From contig NZ_FNWJ01000002.1 in NCBI RefSeq assembly GCF_900108055.1, positions 444,382-508,381 on the forward strand: 64,000 nucleotides of DNA, given 5' to 3'. The position numbers were made by a program, and so were the translations under genes. The notes beneath the pieces are model-generated. The model was given only the letters and a program-made list of their open reading frames with translations. It was not told the origin of the DNA and did no database searches. Each line of letters opens with the position of its first letter. The stretch's first letter is position 1. The DNA is from Thermoleophilum album (lineage in GTDB: Bacteria; Actinomycetota; Thermoleophilia; Solirubrobacterales; Thermoleophilaceae). Shown one piece after another: positions 40,516 through 48,254 of the stretch.

Positions 40516-41340
40516 CTAACGCTTGAGGTTCACGAGGTCCGCCAACATCTCGTCGGTCGTCGAGATCACCCGTGAGTTCGCCTGGAATCCGCGTTGCGCG
40601 GTAATCATGTCGGTGAACTCGCTGGCGAGGTCCACGTTCGACATCTCAAGGGTGCCAGCGATCGTCTGGCCGAAGCCGTTGGAGCCGGGCGCTCCAAGCT
40701 GCGGCGCCCCGGAGTTCGGCGTCTCCGCCCAACGGTTGCCCGACATGCGCATGAGCCCCGCCGGGTTGCTGAACTTCGCGAGCTCGATCTGCCCCGCTGT
40801 CTGAAGGGTGCCGGTGTTGTCGATGTAGGTGACGGTGCCGTCGCTCCCGATTGAGACGTTGGTCGAGCCCGCCGGGATCTGGATGTACGGCGGGTTGGCG
40901 CCGCCGGTGCCGAGCACGTACCAGCCCTCTTGGGTGACCAGGTAGCCCTGACTGCTGAGGGTGAACGACCCGGCTCGCGTGTACTGAACCGAGGCGGCAG
41001 CCGGTGCCGCCGGTGGCGTACCGAGAGCAACCCTGAAGAAGCCGTCGCCTTGCAGCGCGACGTCGAGGGGGTTGCCGGTGGACTGCAGGGCACCGGTCGT
41101 CATCTGGTTGTCGACCGAGCCGAGCTGCACACCGAGCCCCACCTGCAGAGGATTGGTGCCGCCCTGGCCGCCCGCGGGCGCGGACGCTCCGCGCTGGAGC
41201 TGTGCGAGCGAGTCCTTGAAAGTGGTGCGCGCACCCTTGTAGCCGACGGTGTTGACGTTGGCGAGATCGTTCGCCGTCACGTCGAGCATCGTTTGGTGCG
41301 TGCGCAAGCCGCTGATCGCGGCGTACATCGAGCGCATCAT
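40516..41340 (-). CDS. flgE: Flagellar hook protein FlgE (short form)
   Basis: A 274-residue hook/rod-family protein. The N terminus is SMYAAISGLRTHQTMLDVTANDLANVNTVGYKGART (in pieces). The middle domain has NPLDVALQGDGFFRV and YTRAGSFTLSSQGYLVTQEGWYVLG. The C terminus, TLEMSNVDLASEFTDMITAQRGFQANSRVI, is typical of FlgE/FlgG. It is short for a hook protein; position after flgD and the flagellar operon protein supports FlgE. The start ATGATG follows AAGGAGG and GGAAG. Confidence 0.88.
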   Translation of the reverse strand: MMRSMYAAISGLRTHQTMLDVTANDLANVNTVGYKGARTTFKDSLAQLQRGASAPAGGQGGTNPLQVGLGVQLGSVDNQMTTGALQSTGNPLDVALQGDGFFRVALGTPPAAPAAASVQYTRAGSFTLSSQGYLVTQEGWYVLGTGGANPPYIQIPAGSTNVSIGSDGTVTYIDNTGTLQTAGQIELAKFSNPAGLMRMSGNRWAETPNSGAPQLGAPGSNGFGQTIAGTLEMSNVDLASEFTDMITAQRGFQANSRVISTTDEMLADLVNLKR

Positions 41341-41364
41341 CGCTTCCTGCCCTCCTTGTCAGTG

Positions 41365-41430
41365 GCCGCCGCCCGGCGGCGGGTCGCTGTGTCCCGGTGG
41401 GCGGCGGGAAACGAACGTCCCCCGCCGCGT
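41365..41430 (-). repeat. Two GC-rich hairpins in the flgE leader
   Basis: The 124-base gap before flgE holds two inverted repeats. One is CCGCCGCCCGGCGGCGG near 41366-41382. The other has GCGGCGGG at 41401-41408 pairing with CCCGCCGC at 41421-41428. No sigma-28-like box is seen here. They may stabilise or partially terminate the message so that hook protein is made in a different amount. Confidence 0.45.
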
Positions 41431-41464
41431 GCGCGGTCCTCTCCGTGAGGTGCTCCCACCCGCC

Positions 41465-41869
41465 TCATGCGATCACCGCGCTGTCGATGTTGGTGAAAAC
41501 GTGTTCGCGCATGTGCTCGCGGTCGACTGCCGTCACCACCGTGCGGTTCCGCACGGACACCACGAAGGCGACACCGTCGACGAAGACCACGGCGTCGCGG
41601 GAACCCTTCGCCGCTGCCCGCTCGACACCGGCGTGCAGTCGCGCGAGGCGCGCCGGGTCGAGTTCGATGTTGCGTCGTTCGAGCCGCTGCAGCGCATGCT
41701 TGGAGAAGCTCAGCTGGCGCGTAGCGCGCGCCAGATGCTCGGCGAAACTCGGCTGCCCCGGCCGTGCCGTGTCGCCGGCGCGCGGCGCGCGCAGCGGCGC
41801 CGCGCGCGTCGCCTCGCTAGCCGGCGCGCCCGGCAGGAAGGGACCGATGCGAGGATCGCCGTTCGTCAC
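41465..41869 (-). CDS. Flagellar operon protein (TIGR02530 family)
   Basis: A 134-residue protein recognised by its C-terminal half: LSFSKHALQRLERRNIELD, DAVVFVDGVAFVVSVRNRTVVTAVD and HVFTNIDSAVI (in pieces). This small family is found between flgD and flgE in many Gram-positive flagellar operons; its role is not established. The GTG start overlaps the flgD stop (GTGA). Confidence 0.87.
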   Translation of the reverse strand: MTNGDPRIGPFLPGAPASEATRAAPLRAPRAGDTARPGQPSFAEHLARATRQLSFSKHALQRLERRNIELDPARLARLHAGVERAAAKGSRDAVVFVDGVAFVVSVRNRTVVTAVDREHMREHVFTNIDSAVIA

Positions 41870-42306
41870 GGGCTCACCCCAACCACCCGCTCGAGGCTCG
41901 TGCGCCCGCCGTTGTCGAGCACCAGAGCCGGTCCGTCGTCGGCCAGCTCGACCCGCACCACACGGCCACTCTGACGCTCGTTCTCCGGGCCGTAGGTGAC
42001 GGTTTTGCCGATCAACGAGATCGCCCGCTGCTGGGCTTCCGCACGCTCGACGCGGGCGCTCGAGGCGGCTACCGCCTGGACCTGCTCGAGCGTCGCGAAC
42101 TGCGTCATCTGCGCGATGAACGCCTCGTTGTCGAGCGGCGACAGCGGGTTCTGCATCCGCAGCTGCGCGACCAGCAGCTTCATGAAGGCGTCCTTGTCGA
42201 TTCCCGCAGCGCCGAGCGAGCGCGTGCCAGCGCCACCGCTGGTCGAGCCGCCGACGGCGGGCGTGGCGCTGGTGGCGGTGCTGCTCGTTCCTTGAACCGT
42301 GCTCAT
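41866..42306 (-). CDS. flgD: Hook scaffold protein FlgD
   Basis: A 146-residue hook-cap protein. After a Ser/Thr/Gly-rich export region come KDAFMKLLVAQLRMQNPLSPLDNEAFIAQMTQFATLEQ (in pieces), the hallmark of FlgD, and a short beta domain with SLIGKTVTYG. It lacks the long C-terminal Ig-like domain, as in Bacillus. ATG at 42304-42306. Confidence 0.94.
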   Translation of the reverse strand: MSTVQGTSSTATSATPAVGGSTSGGAGTRSLGAAGIDKDAFMKLLVAQLRMQNPLSPLDNEAFIAQMTQFATLEQVQAVAASSARVERAEAQQRAISLIGKTVTYGPENERQSGRVVRVELADDGPALVLDNGGRTSLERVVGVSP

Positions 42307-42322
42307 CGCTCCCCTCCCCGTG

Positions 42323-43852
42323 CTAGGCCAGCACGTCGATCACGAAACCTCGTGCGACAACGACGGTGCGAGCGGTCGCTTCCGGTGCTTCCTCCTCCCC
42401 CTCGCCGCTCGCCAGGCGCAGCGCCTCGTTGCCGGCCGCGTGCCCTTGCGCCGGAGCGCCGGTCGGCGAGCGTCCGTCAGTGCCCTGTCGCTCGCTCGGC
42501 GCGCCCGTGCCAGGCGAGCTCGCCGGCGCGCTCTCCACCTCGAGCGTCACGACCCGCAAGTCTTGGCGCTCGAGAGCGCGTCGCAATTGGTCGGCGGTGG
42601 CCGCCAACGCACGCGCGCTGGACTCTTCGCTGGCGACGATACGCACCTGCAAAGCCCCCTCCCGCTCGTGCAGGCGCACTTCGAGCTCGCCGAGCGTCGG
42701 TGGGCGCAGGCGCAGGCGCGCGTGTTGCCCACCGCGCGTGGCGAGCGTCCACACCGCGGTTCGGGCCGCCTCGAATAGGCGCTGGTGCGGCGGCTGCGCG
42801 ACGCTCGGCCCGCCGGACGAAGGCGTGGTGCCCGTTCCGCTGGCAGCTGCCCCGGCGCTGCTTGTGGCCGCGCCAGCAGTGCTCGCAGCGGCGCCGTCGC
42901 CGGCCGGGGCGGCGCTGCCGGGCCGCTCGGCGACTGTCGTCTCTGCGCTCTTGTGTCGCGCGTCGGCGGTCGTTTGCGGAGGGCCGTGCTGTTGGTCGCT
43001 GGCAGCCGTCGGCGGACTCTCGGGGTCGGGGTGTGCCCCCGGTGGTACCGCCGACCCTGGCTGCGCGCCGTAGGTCACTGTGACGCCCGCGGGGTGCGAT
43101 GCAGGCGACTGCGGCGGCTGCGCGCTCCCGCTGGCGTCGGGGGCACTTCGCTCGGCAGCAGCGTGCCCTCCCGCTGCCGCAGGCTGGTCGTTCGGGACGA
43201 CCGGGGGTTGGCCGGCTGCGCCATCGCTCGCGCCCGTAGCTGGTAGCGGCGTCGGCGGCGCTGCTGGCCGCTGCTCGCCCTCGACGTTCGCGGGCACCGG
43301 CACGCCCGCAGGCAACGCGCGGAGACCGGCGCCGGACTGCGAGGAGGGCTCGCCGGTCGTCACGCCCTGCGGCTGGCCGGTCGTCGCGATCTGCGGCGCG
43401 CCAGCAGGCGCGCCTCGCGGCTGGCTGGGCAGCGCGGGCGAACCGATGCCTGTGGACCTGCGCTCCCCGCTGCCGGGTTCGCCAGCGGCCAGGGACGAGC
43501 ACTGCGCGGCCGCTGGCCCTGCGCCCGTGCAGCCGGCGGGGGCCCCGCTGGCACCTGCCGCCGCACTTGCGGCGGGCGCCTCGCCTAGCGGCGAGCTCGC
43601 GCCCGTCGCCTGCTCGACCGGTGCCGCGGCAGCTCGCTCGCTCGGGCCGCGCACGCCTTCCCCGGAAGCCTCGCCGGCAGCGTTCGCTGCGGTATCCCCC
43701 CCTCGGTCTCGGCCCTCCGCGACGGCGGTCCAGGCCGCAAGCAGCAGCGCGAAGCCCCCACCCGGGTCGGGGGGCGGCTCGCCCCGCGGTTCCTTGCTTT
43801 GCCGAGTTGGCAAGGGCGGTGCCAACGCCTGGCTGTCGACGCGCAGAGTCAC
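42323..43852 (-). CDS. fliK: Hook-length control protein FliK
   Basis: A 509-residue protein. Residues 1-365 are Ala/Gly/Pro/Ser-rich and low in complexity, as in FliK molecular rulers. The C-terminal domain (about 380-460) has ARLRLRPPTLGELEVRLHEREGALQVRIVA (in pieces), ALAATADQLRRALERQDL and VVTLEVE. It switches FlhB export specificity when the hook is complete. The GTG start overlaps the transglycosylase stop. Confidence 0.9.
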   Translation of the reverse strand: MTLRVDSQALAPPLPTRQSKEPRGEPPPDPGGGFALLLAAWTAVAEGRDRGGDTAANAAGEASGEGVRGPSERAAAAPVEQATGASSPLGEAPAASAAAGASGAPAGCTGAGPAAAQCSSLAAGEPGSGERRSTGIGSPALPSQPRGAPAGAPQIATTGQPQGVTTGEPSSQSGAGLRALPAGVPVPANVEGEQRPAAPPTPLPATGASDGAAGQPPVVPNDQPAAAGGHAAAERSAPDASGSAQPPQSPASHPAGVTVTYGAQPGSAVPPGAHPDPESPPTAASDQQHGPPQTTADARHKSAETTVAERPGSAAPAGDGAAASTAGAATSSAGAAASGTGTTPSSGGPSVAQPPHQRLFEAARTAVWTLATRGGQHARLRLRPPTLGELEVRLHEREGALQVRIVASEESSARALAATADQLRRALERQDLRVVTLEVESAPASSPGTGAPSERQGTDGRSPTGAPAQGHAAGNEALRLASGEGEEEAPEATARTVVVARGFVIDVLA

Positions 43853-44430
43853 GCGCCACCCCCCTGCCCATAGGCGGCCGCGTACGCCAACACTCGTTGC
43901 ACGTACGCCCGCGTCTCGGCGTACGGCGGCACGCCGCCGAAGCGGCGCACCGCCGCGGGACCGGCGTTGTAGGCGGCGAGCGCTAGGCGGTAGTCGCCGC
44001 CGAAGGCGTCGAGCTGCTGGCGCAGGTAGCGCGCCCCGGCGTCGATCGCTTGCGCCGGCTCGTACGGATCGGAAACCCCGAGGGCGCGGGCCGTCGCTGG
44101 CATCAGCTGGGTGAGCCCGGCCGCACCGGCGGGGCTGGTGGCACGAGGGTTGAAGCCCGACTCGGCGCGGATAAGCCCGCGCAGTACGTTGCGGTCAATG
44201 CCGTAGCGAGCGGCCGCCTGGTCGATCAGCTCCCCGTACGGCACGTCGCCGCCGACGCCGGTGGCGGCCGTCTGCGCGGTGGCGGGGAAGGAGCCCTGCG
44301 GCGAGCTACCGGCAGCCCGCTCGAGGGTCGCTGCGAACGAGACCGAGGCCGCGGCCGGCGCGCTGCCGCTGAGACGGGCGACGATCGCCTCGAGCTCGGC
44401 GACGCGGTTGGCGGCGGTGACGAGAGTCAC
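43849..44430 (-). CDS. Flagellar lytic transglycosylase (SLT domain)
   Basis: A 193-residue protein without signal peptide. Residues 1-37 (ANRVAELEAIVARL, then SFAATL) match the CHAP hydrolase at 26423-27043. Residues about 70-185 form an SLT domain with catalytic Glu in LRGLIRAESGFNPRA, then GAAGLTQLMPATARALG and ALAAYNAGPAAV. It probably clears peptidoglycan for the rod, like the muramidase half of proteobacterial FlgJ, and may be exported by the flagellar apparatus. It is coupled to fliJ and fliK by GTGA overlaps. Confidence 0.88.
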   Translation of the reverse strand: MTLVTAANRVAELEAIVARLSGSAPAAASVSFAATLERAAGSSPQGSFPATAQTAATGVGGDVPYGELIDQAAARYGIDRNVLRGLIRAESGFNPRATSPAGAAGLTQLMPATARALGVSDPYEPAQAIDAGARYLRQQLDAFGGDYRLALAAYNAGPAAVRRFGGVPPYAETRAYVQRVLAYAAAYGQGGGA

Positions 44431-44882
44431 GCGGCCTCACCCCCACGCCGGCGCGCAAGTTCGTCGAGCAAGAGCGCCTCGCGCCGACGCAGCGTCCGCA
44501 GGTGTTGCTCGAGGCGCCGCTCGCGCAGCCGGTCAAGCGCCTTGCGCTCCTGCAGAGCCTGAATCGCTCGGGCCTTGCGCTGCTCCTCGGCGCGGCGCGC
44601 GCGCTCAAGCTCCCGCTGCGCTTCCGCCGCGGCGAACTCGACGCGCTCCAGCCAGGCCTGCAGGGCGACGAGTTCGGAGGCGGCGGCGTACGTTCCGCTA
44701 CCGGCGGTCGCGCGGCTGACCCGTGCGCTCGCGACAAGCTGCCGCGCCTGCGCGAGCAGCGCCTCGCCGCGCAGGCGGTGGCGGATGCTTTCGGCCAACT
44801 CTTCGCGCGCTTCACGCTCGGCGTGCTCGCGCACCGTGCGCACCCGCTCGAGCCGGAACTTGAACCGTTCACCCTGCCCCAC
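44427..44882 (-). CDS. fliJ: Flagellar export chaperone FliJ
   Basis: A 151-residue, almost wholly helical coiled-coil protein rich in Arg, Glu and Leu: FKFRLERVRTVREHAEREAREEL and ALQERKALDRLRERRLEQHLRTL (in pieces). FliJ forms the stalk of the FliI ATPase ring and gates export through FlhA. Here two switch genes separate it from fliI, which is unusual. Confidence 0.85.
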   Translation of the reverse strand: MGQGERFKFRLERVRTVREHAEREAREELAESIRHRLRGEALLAQARQLVASARVSRATAGSGTYAAASELVALQAWLERVEFAAAEAQRELERARRAEEQRKARAIQALQERKALDRLRERRLEQHLRTLRRREALLLDELARRRGGEAA

Positions 44883-44891
44883 GACTCCCCC

Positions 44892-45248
44892 TTAGTCGGT
44901 CCTCCCGGCGCCCTCCGCACCGCCGTTGGACGGCCGTTCGACGGCGCTCGCGCGAACGCCGCTGGCGTCTGCTGTACCGACCGCCTGCGGCGCAGCCGTC
45001 AACACCTCGTCGATCCGCAACGCCCATTCGCCGTCCACCAGCACGAGCTGACCGCGAGCGAACAGGCGCCCCTCGACGAACGCCTCGAGCGGCTCCTCGA
45101 CAGCCTGTTCGAGGTCCACCACCGCCCCGGCGTCGAGCGCCGCCGCCTCGGCGGCGAGCATGCGCGTGCGCCCGAGCTCCACCCACAGACGAACAGGCAC
45201 TTCGAGGAGCGCCTCCGCGGGCACCTTCCGCGGCTGCTGCGCGCTCAT
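44892..45248 (-). CDS. Second FliN-like (SpoA-domain) switch protein
   Basis: A 118-residue protein with one SpoA domain at about 10-85: VPVRLWVELGRTRMLAAEAAALDAGAVVDL and EAFVEGRLFARGQLVLVDGEWALRIDEV (in pieces). A 35-residue disordered tail follows. It is coupled to fliM by an ATGA overlap, so it probably forms the FliM-FliN unit of the C-ring, while the other FliN (37509) lies beside fliL. Whether both enter one ring is unknown. Confidence 0.85.
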   Translation of the reverse strand: MSAQQPRKVPAEALLEVPVRLWVELGRTRMLAAEAAALDAGAVVDLEQAVEEPLEAFVEGRLFARGQLVLVDGEWALRIDEVLTAAPQAVGTADASGVRASAVERPSNGGAEGAGRTD

Positions 45249-46174
45249 CCCGCGGTCCCCCAGCGACGCACGATCTGCACGGCCTTACGCGCCCCGTCGC
45301 GGCCCGGCTGAGCGACGTAGGTGGGCAGGTCGCCGATGCACACCGTCACGCCCTCGGCAGCCGGTCGTCGCAGCGGTAGAACGTCGCCGGGTCGCAGCGC
45401 TAACACTTCGCGCAGGGGCAGCTCCAGGGCGCCAACCTCGACCCGCACGTCGACCTCCACCCGCCGCACCGCCGCTTCGAGGGCAGCCGCCGTTTCGGCG
45501 TCGGCGGGCGGGCCTTCGCCGCGTCGAAACTCCAGGCGATCGAGAATCGGCAGCATCGACGCGTAAGGCAGCAGCAGCACGATCCGCGACTCGAGAGCAT
45601 CGATCCGCGCTTCGAGGTTGAGCGCGAGCGTCGCCTCACTCGGCGAGACGATCTGCGGCGCGAGCGTCGAAGTCGTGGTCGGCCCGGGCGTTAGGGTGAC
45701 GCCCGCGAGGTCCAGCCAGGTCGTCGAAAGCGTGTCGACGAGGCCGGCAATCGCTTTGCGGGCGACGGCTATCTCGAGGTCGGTGGGGTCTTCGGGCTCG
45801 CCCTCTTTGGCGACCTCCCCCGACCCGCCGAGCAGACGGTCGACGAACAACAGCGCCAGCCGCAGGTCGACGAGCAGCGCGATGCGGGTGTCGACGGGCT
45901 GTACCTCGATCGTGGTGATCAGCGAGCGCGTCGTCGACTCCAGCACGACCGCCCCGAACGGCACCTGCTCGGTCTCGCCGACGCTCAGCTCGACGCCCGT
46001 GCGCAGCTCGGTGGCTAGCCGCGTCGCGGCCGAGCGGCAGAACGTCTCGTGGGCGTGCCCGAGCCGCCAAATGTGCTCCCGCGTGAACTTCGCCGGACGC
46101 CGGAAGTCGACGACCTCGACTGTCGGACCGTCGCCGTTGACCGACGACTGGGCTCGGGCGGAGGCTGCCATCAC
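45245..46174 (-). CDS. fliM: Flagellar switch protein FliM lacking the CheY-binding peptide
   Basis: A 309-residue switch protein. VVDFRRPAKFTREHIWRLGHAHETF, then RSLITTIEVQPVDTRIALLVD and ALLFVDRLLGG belong to the CheC-like middle domain. A SpoA domain follows at about 225-300. The usual N-terminal LSQxEIDxLL peptide that binds phosphorylated CheY is missing; the N terminus is only about 20 Ala/Ser-rich residues. The 29-base gap to fliI leaves no room for a longer start. No che gene lies in the window. Confidence 0.92.
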   Translation of the reverse strand: MMAASARAQSSVNGDGPTVEVVDFRRPAKFTREHIWRLGHAHETFCRSAATRLATELRTGVELSVGETEQVPFGAVVLESTTRSLITTIEVQPVDTRIALLVDLRLALLFVDRLLGGSGEVAKEGEPEDPTDLEIAVARKAIAGLVDTLSTTWLDLAGVTLTPGPTTTSTLAPQIVSPSEATLALNLEARIDALESRIVLLLPYASMLPILDRLEFRRGEGPPADAETAAALEAAVRRVEVDVRVEVGALELPLREVLALRPGDVLPLRRPAAEGVTVCIGDLPTYVAQPGRDGARKAVQIVRRWGTAG

Positions 46175-46203
46175 CCCGTTATTCGCCCGCAGCGGCGCGC
46201 GCT

Positions 46204-47652
46204 TCAGGGCTGCCAGGGCGCGAGTTCGAGCGGTGGTATTGCGCTCGCTCCCGTGAGATCGCGCGGCTCCGGAGCGCGGTCGCTGGCCGACGTTTCCGCC
46301 GGCTGCGGCGCGCTCGCCTGAAGCTCCTCGGCGGCGCGCGCAAGCGACAGCAGGCGGGTGTCGGCCTCCTCCAGGGTCGAGGCGTGTTCGAGCGGCTGGC
46401 GCAGGAAATCCTCGATCTCGTCGCGCAGTGCGAGGGCGGCATCGACGCGCGGGTCACTGCCGGATCTATAGGCACCGATCGCGATCAGGTCCTCCTTGTC
46501 GCGCAGCGCGGCGAGCAACGCCCGGAGCGTGCGCCCGGCCGCCAACACGGCGGCGTCGAGCAGCTCGTGTTCGAGCCTGGAAACGCTGGCCAGCACGTCG
46601 ATCGCCGGGTAGTGGCCGGCGTGCGCGAGCTCGCGCGAGAGCACCACGTGCCCGTCGAGGATCGAGCGCACCTGGTCGGCGATCGGTTCGTTCATGTCGT
46701 CGCCCTCGACGAGCACCGTGTAAAGACCGGTGATCGTGCCGGAAGCGCTGGTGCCGGAACGCTCGAGCAGCTTTGGCAACAGGGCGAACACGGAGGGCGT
46801 GTAGCCGCGTGTGGCCGGTGGCTCGCCAACCGCCAGGCCGATCTCCCGCTGCGCCATCGCGAAGCGGGTCACCGAGTCCATCATCAACAGCACGTCGCAA
46901 CCGCGATCGCGGAACCACTCGGCGATCGCGGTGGCGGTGAGGGCGGCGCGAATCCGCAACAGCGCGGGCTGATCCGATGTCGCCACCACCACGACGCTGC
47001 GCTCGAGCGCGCTGCCGAGGTCACGCTCGACGAACTCGCGCACCTCACGGCCGCGCTCACCGACCAGGCAGATCACGTTGACGTCGGCGGAGGTAGCGCG
47101 GGCGATCATCCCCAGCAGCGACGACTTGCCGACGCCCGAGCCAGCGAAGATGCCGAGCCGTTGACCGCGCCCGCAGGGGACGAGCGCGTCGAGTGCGCGC
47201 ACGCCGAGCCGCACGCGCTCACTGATCCGGCGCCGCTCGAGCGCCCCTGGTGGCTCGCGCTCGATCGCCACGGCGCTCAGCGGACCGGTCGGCGCAGCGC
47301 GGTCGAGGGGCCGCCCGAGCGCATCGAGCACGCGCCCCAAAAGCCCCTCGCCGACCCCGACACGCAGCGCCGAGCCGGTCGCGCGGACGTTGGTACCGGG
47401 GCGCACGCCGCTGAGCTCGCCGAGCGGCATCAGCAGCGTTCTGCCCTCGCGGAAGCCGACCACCTCGGCCGGTACCGGTGGTCTCGTGCGACCGGCGTCG
47501 ATCATGCAGACCTCGCCAAGGGGCGCTTCGAGGCCGGTCGCTTCGACGATCAGCCCAATGAGGTCACGAACGCGCCCCCGCCGGCGATGCAGGTCGCCGT
47601 CGCGCACTGCGCGCAGCGCGTCGGCGAGCGGACCGTCGGGCAGCACTGTCAT
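46204..47652 (-). CDS. fliI: Flagellar export ATPase FliI
   Basis: A 482-residue F1-like ATPase. The Walker A is FAGSGVGKSSLLGM, the Walker B is VLLMMDSVTRFAMAQRE, and GLYTVLVEGDDMNEPIADQVRSILDGHVVLSR (in pieces) is the family signature. The C terminus is extended by about 35 disordered residues. The start overlaps the fliH stop. Confidence 0.97.
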   Translation of the reverse strand: MTVLPDGPLADALRAVRDGDLHRRRGRVRDLIGLIVEATGLEAPLGEVCMIDAGRTRPPVPAEVVGFREGRTLLMPLGELSGVRPGTNVRATGSALRVGVGEGLLGRVLDALGRPLDRAAPTGPLSAVAIEREPPGALERRRISERVRLGVRALDALVPCGRGQRLGIFAGSGVGKSSLLGMIARATSADVNVICLVGERGREVREFVERDLGSALERSVVVVATSDQPALLRIRAALTATAIAEWFRDRGCDVLLMMDSVTRFAMAQREIGLAVGEPPATRGYTPSVFALLPKLLERSGTSASGTITGLYTVLVEGDDMNEPIADQVRSILDGHVVLSRELAHAGHYPAIDVLASVSRLEHELLDAAVLAAGRTLRALLAALRDKEDLIAIGAYRSGSDPRVDAALALRDEIEDFLRQPLEHASTLEEADTRLLSLARAAEELQASAPQPAETSASDRAPEPRDLTGASAIPPLELAPWQP

Positions 47653-48254
47653 CGCTCGCCGACGATGCCGGCGACCAGCTCGCGCACGCGCTCGAGCTTG
47701 CTCTCGATCGTGGCGTCCACTTCGCCGTCGGCGGTTCGCACCAACGCGCCGCCGCGCTGCACCCGGCGATCGGCTTGCACCTCCAGGTGCTCGATGCCGC
47801 CGAGCCGCGCAGCGACGTCTTCGATCCCCTGCCGTACCAGCTCGAGGTCTTCGGGACTGACGACGACGGTCACGCGCTCGCGCTCGACCAGCCTTTGTAG
47901 GGCCCCGGCAACGACGTCGAGCACCCGTGCCGGGTCAACCTCGATGGTCCCGGCGACCACCTTCTCGGCGATCCGAAGGGCCAGCTCGACGGCCTTACGC
48001 TCGACGGCCTGGGCGGCCCGTACGCGCTCCTCGGCGAGCAGCGCGGTCGCCTCGGCGAGCGCCGTGAGCGCCGCATCAAGCTGCTCGCGCACTTGCGCCT
48101 CGACTTCTGCCCGACCCGCCTCCCGGCCTGCTTCGAAGCCTTCATGGCGGGCAGCAGCGAGCGCTGCCTCACGCTCTGCTGCCTGAGCTCGCTCATCGAC
48201 CGCCGGAGGCGGCGCCAGTCGCGCGAACGCGAACGGCTCAGGTGACGAGGTCAT
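47649..48254 (-). CDS. fliH: Flagellar export regulator FliH
   Basis: A 201-residue protein with an Ala/Glu-rich helical N-terminal half (AAARHEGFEAGREAGRAE, containing the GxxxG-like spacing of FliH) and a C-terminal VKRTE-type domain: VTVVVSPEDLELVRQG, LEVQADRRVQRGGALVRTADGEVDATI (in pieces). It holds FliI in check. The ATG at 48252-48254 lies inside the end of fliG, an overlap of 17 bases. Confidence 0.88.
   Translation of the reverse strand: MTSSPEPFAFARLAPPPAVDERAQAAEREAALAAARHEGFEAGREAGRAEVEAQVREQLDAALTALAEATALLAEERVRAAQAVERKAVELALRIAEKVVAGTIEVDPARVLDVVAGALQRLVERERVTVVVSPEDLELVRQGIEDVAARLGGIEHLEVQADRRVQRGGALVRTADGEVDATIESKLERVRELVAGIVGER

Noticed and set aside
46384-48186. Plus-strand open frame of 600 codons over fliI and fliH
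   Set aside because: Antisense shadow of the export ATPase; no start signal or family character.
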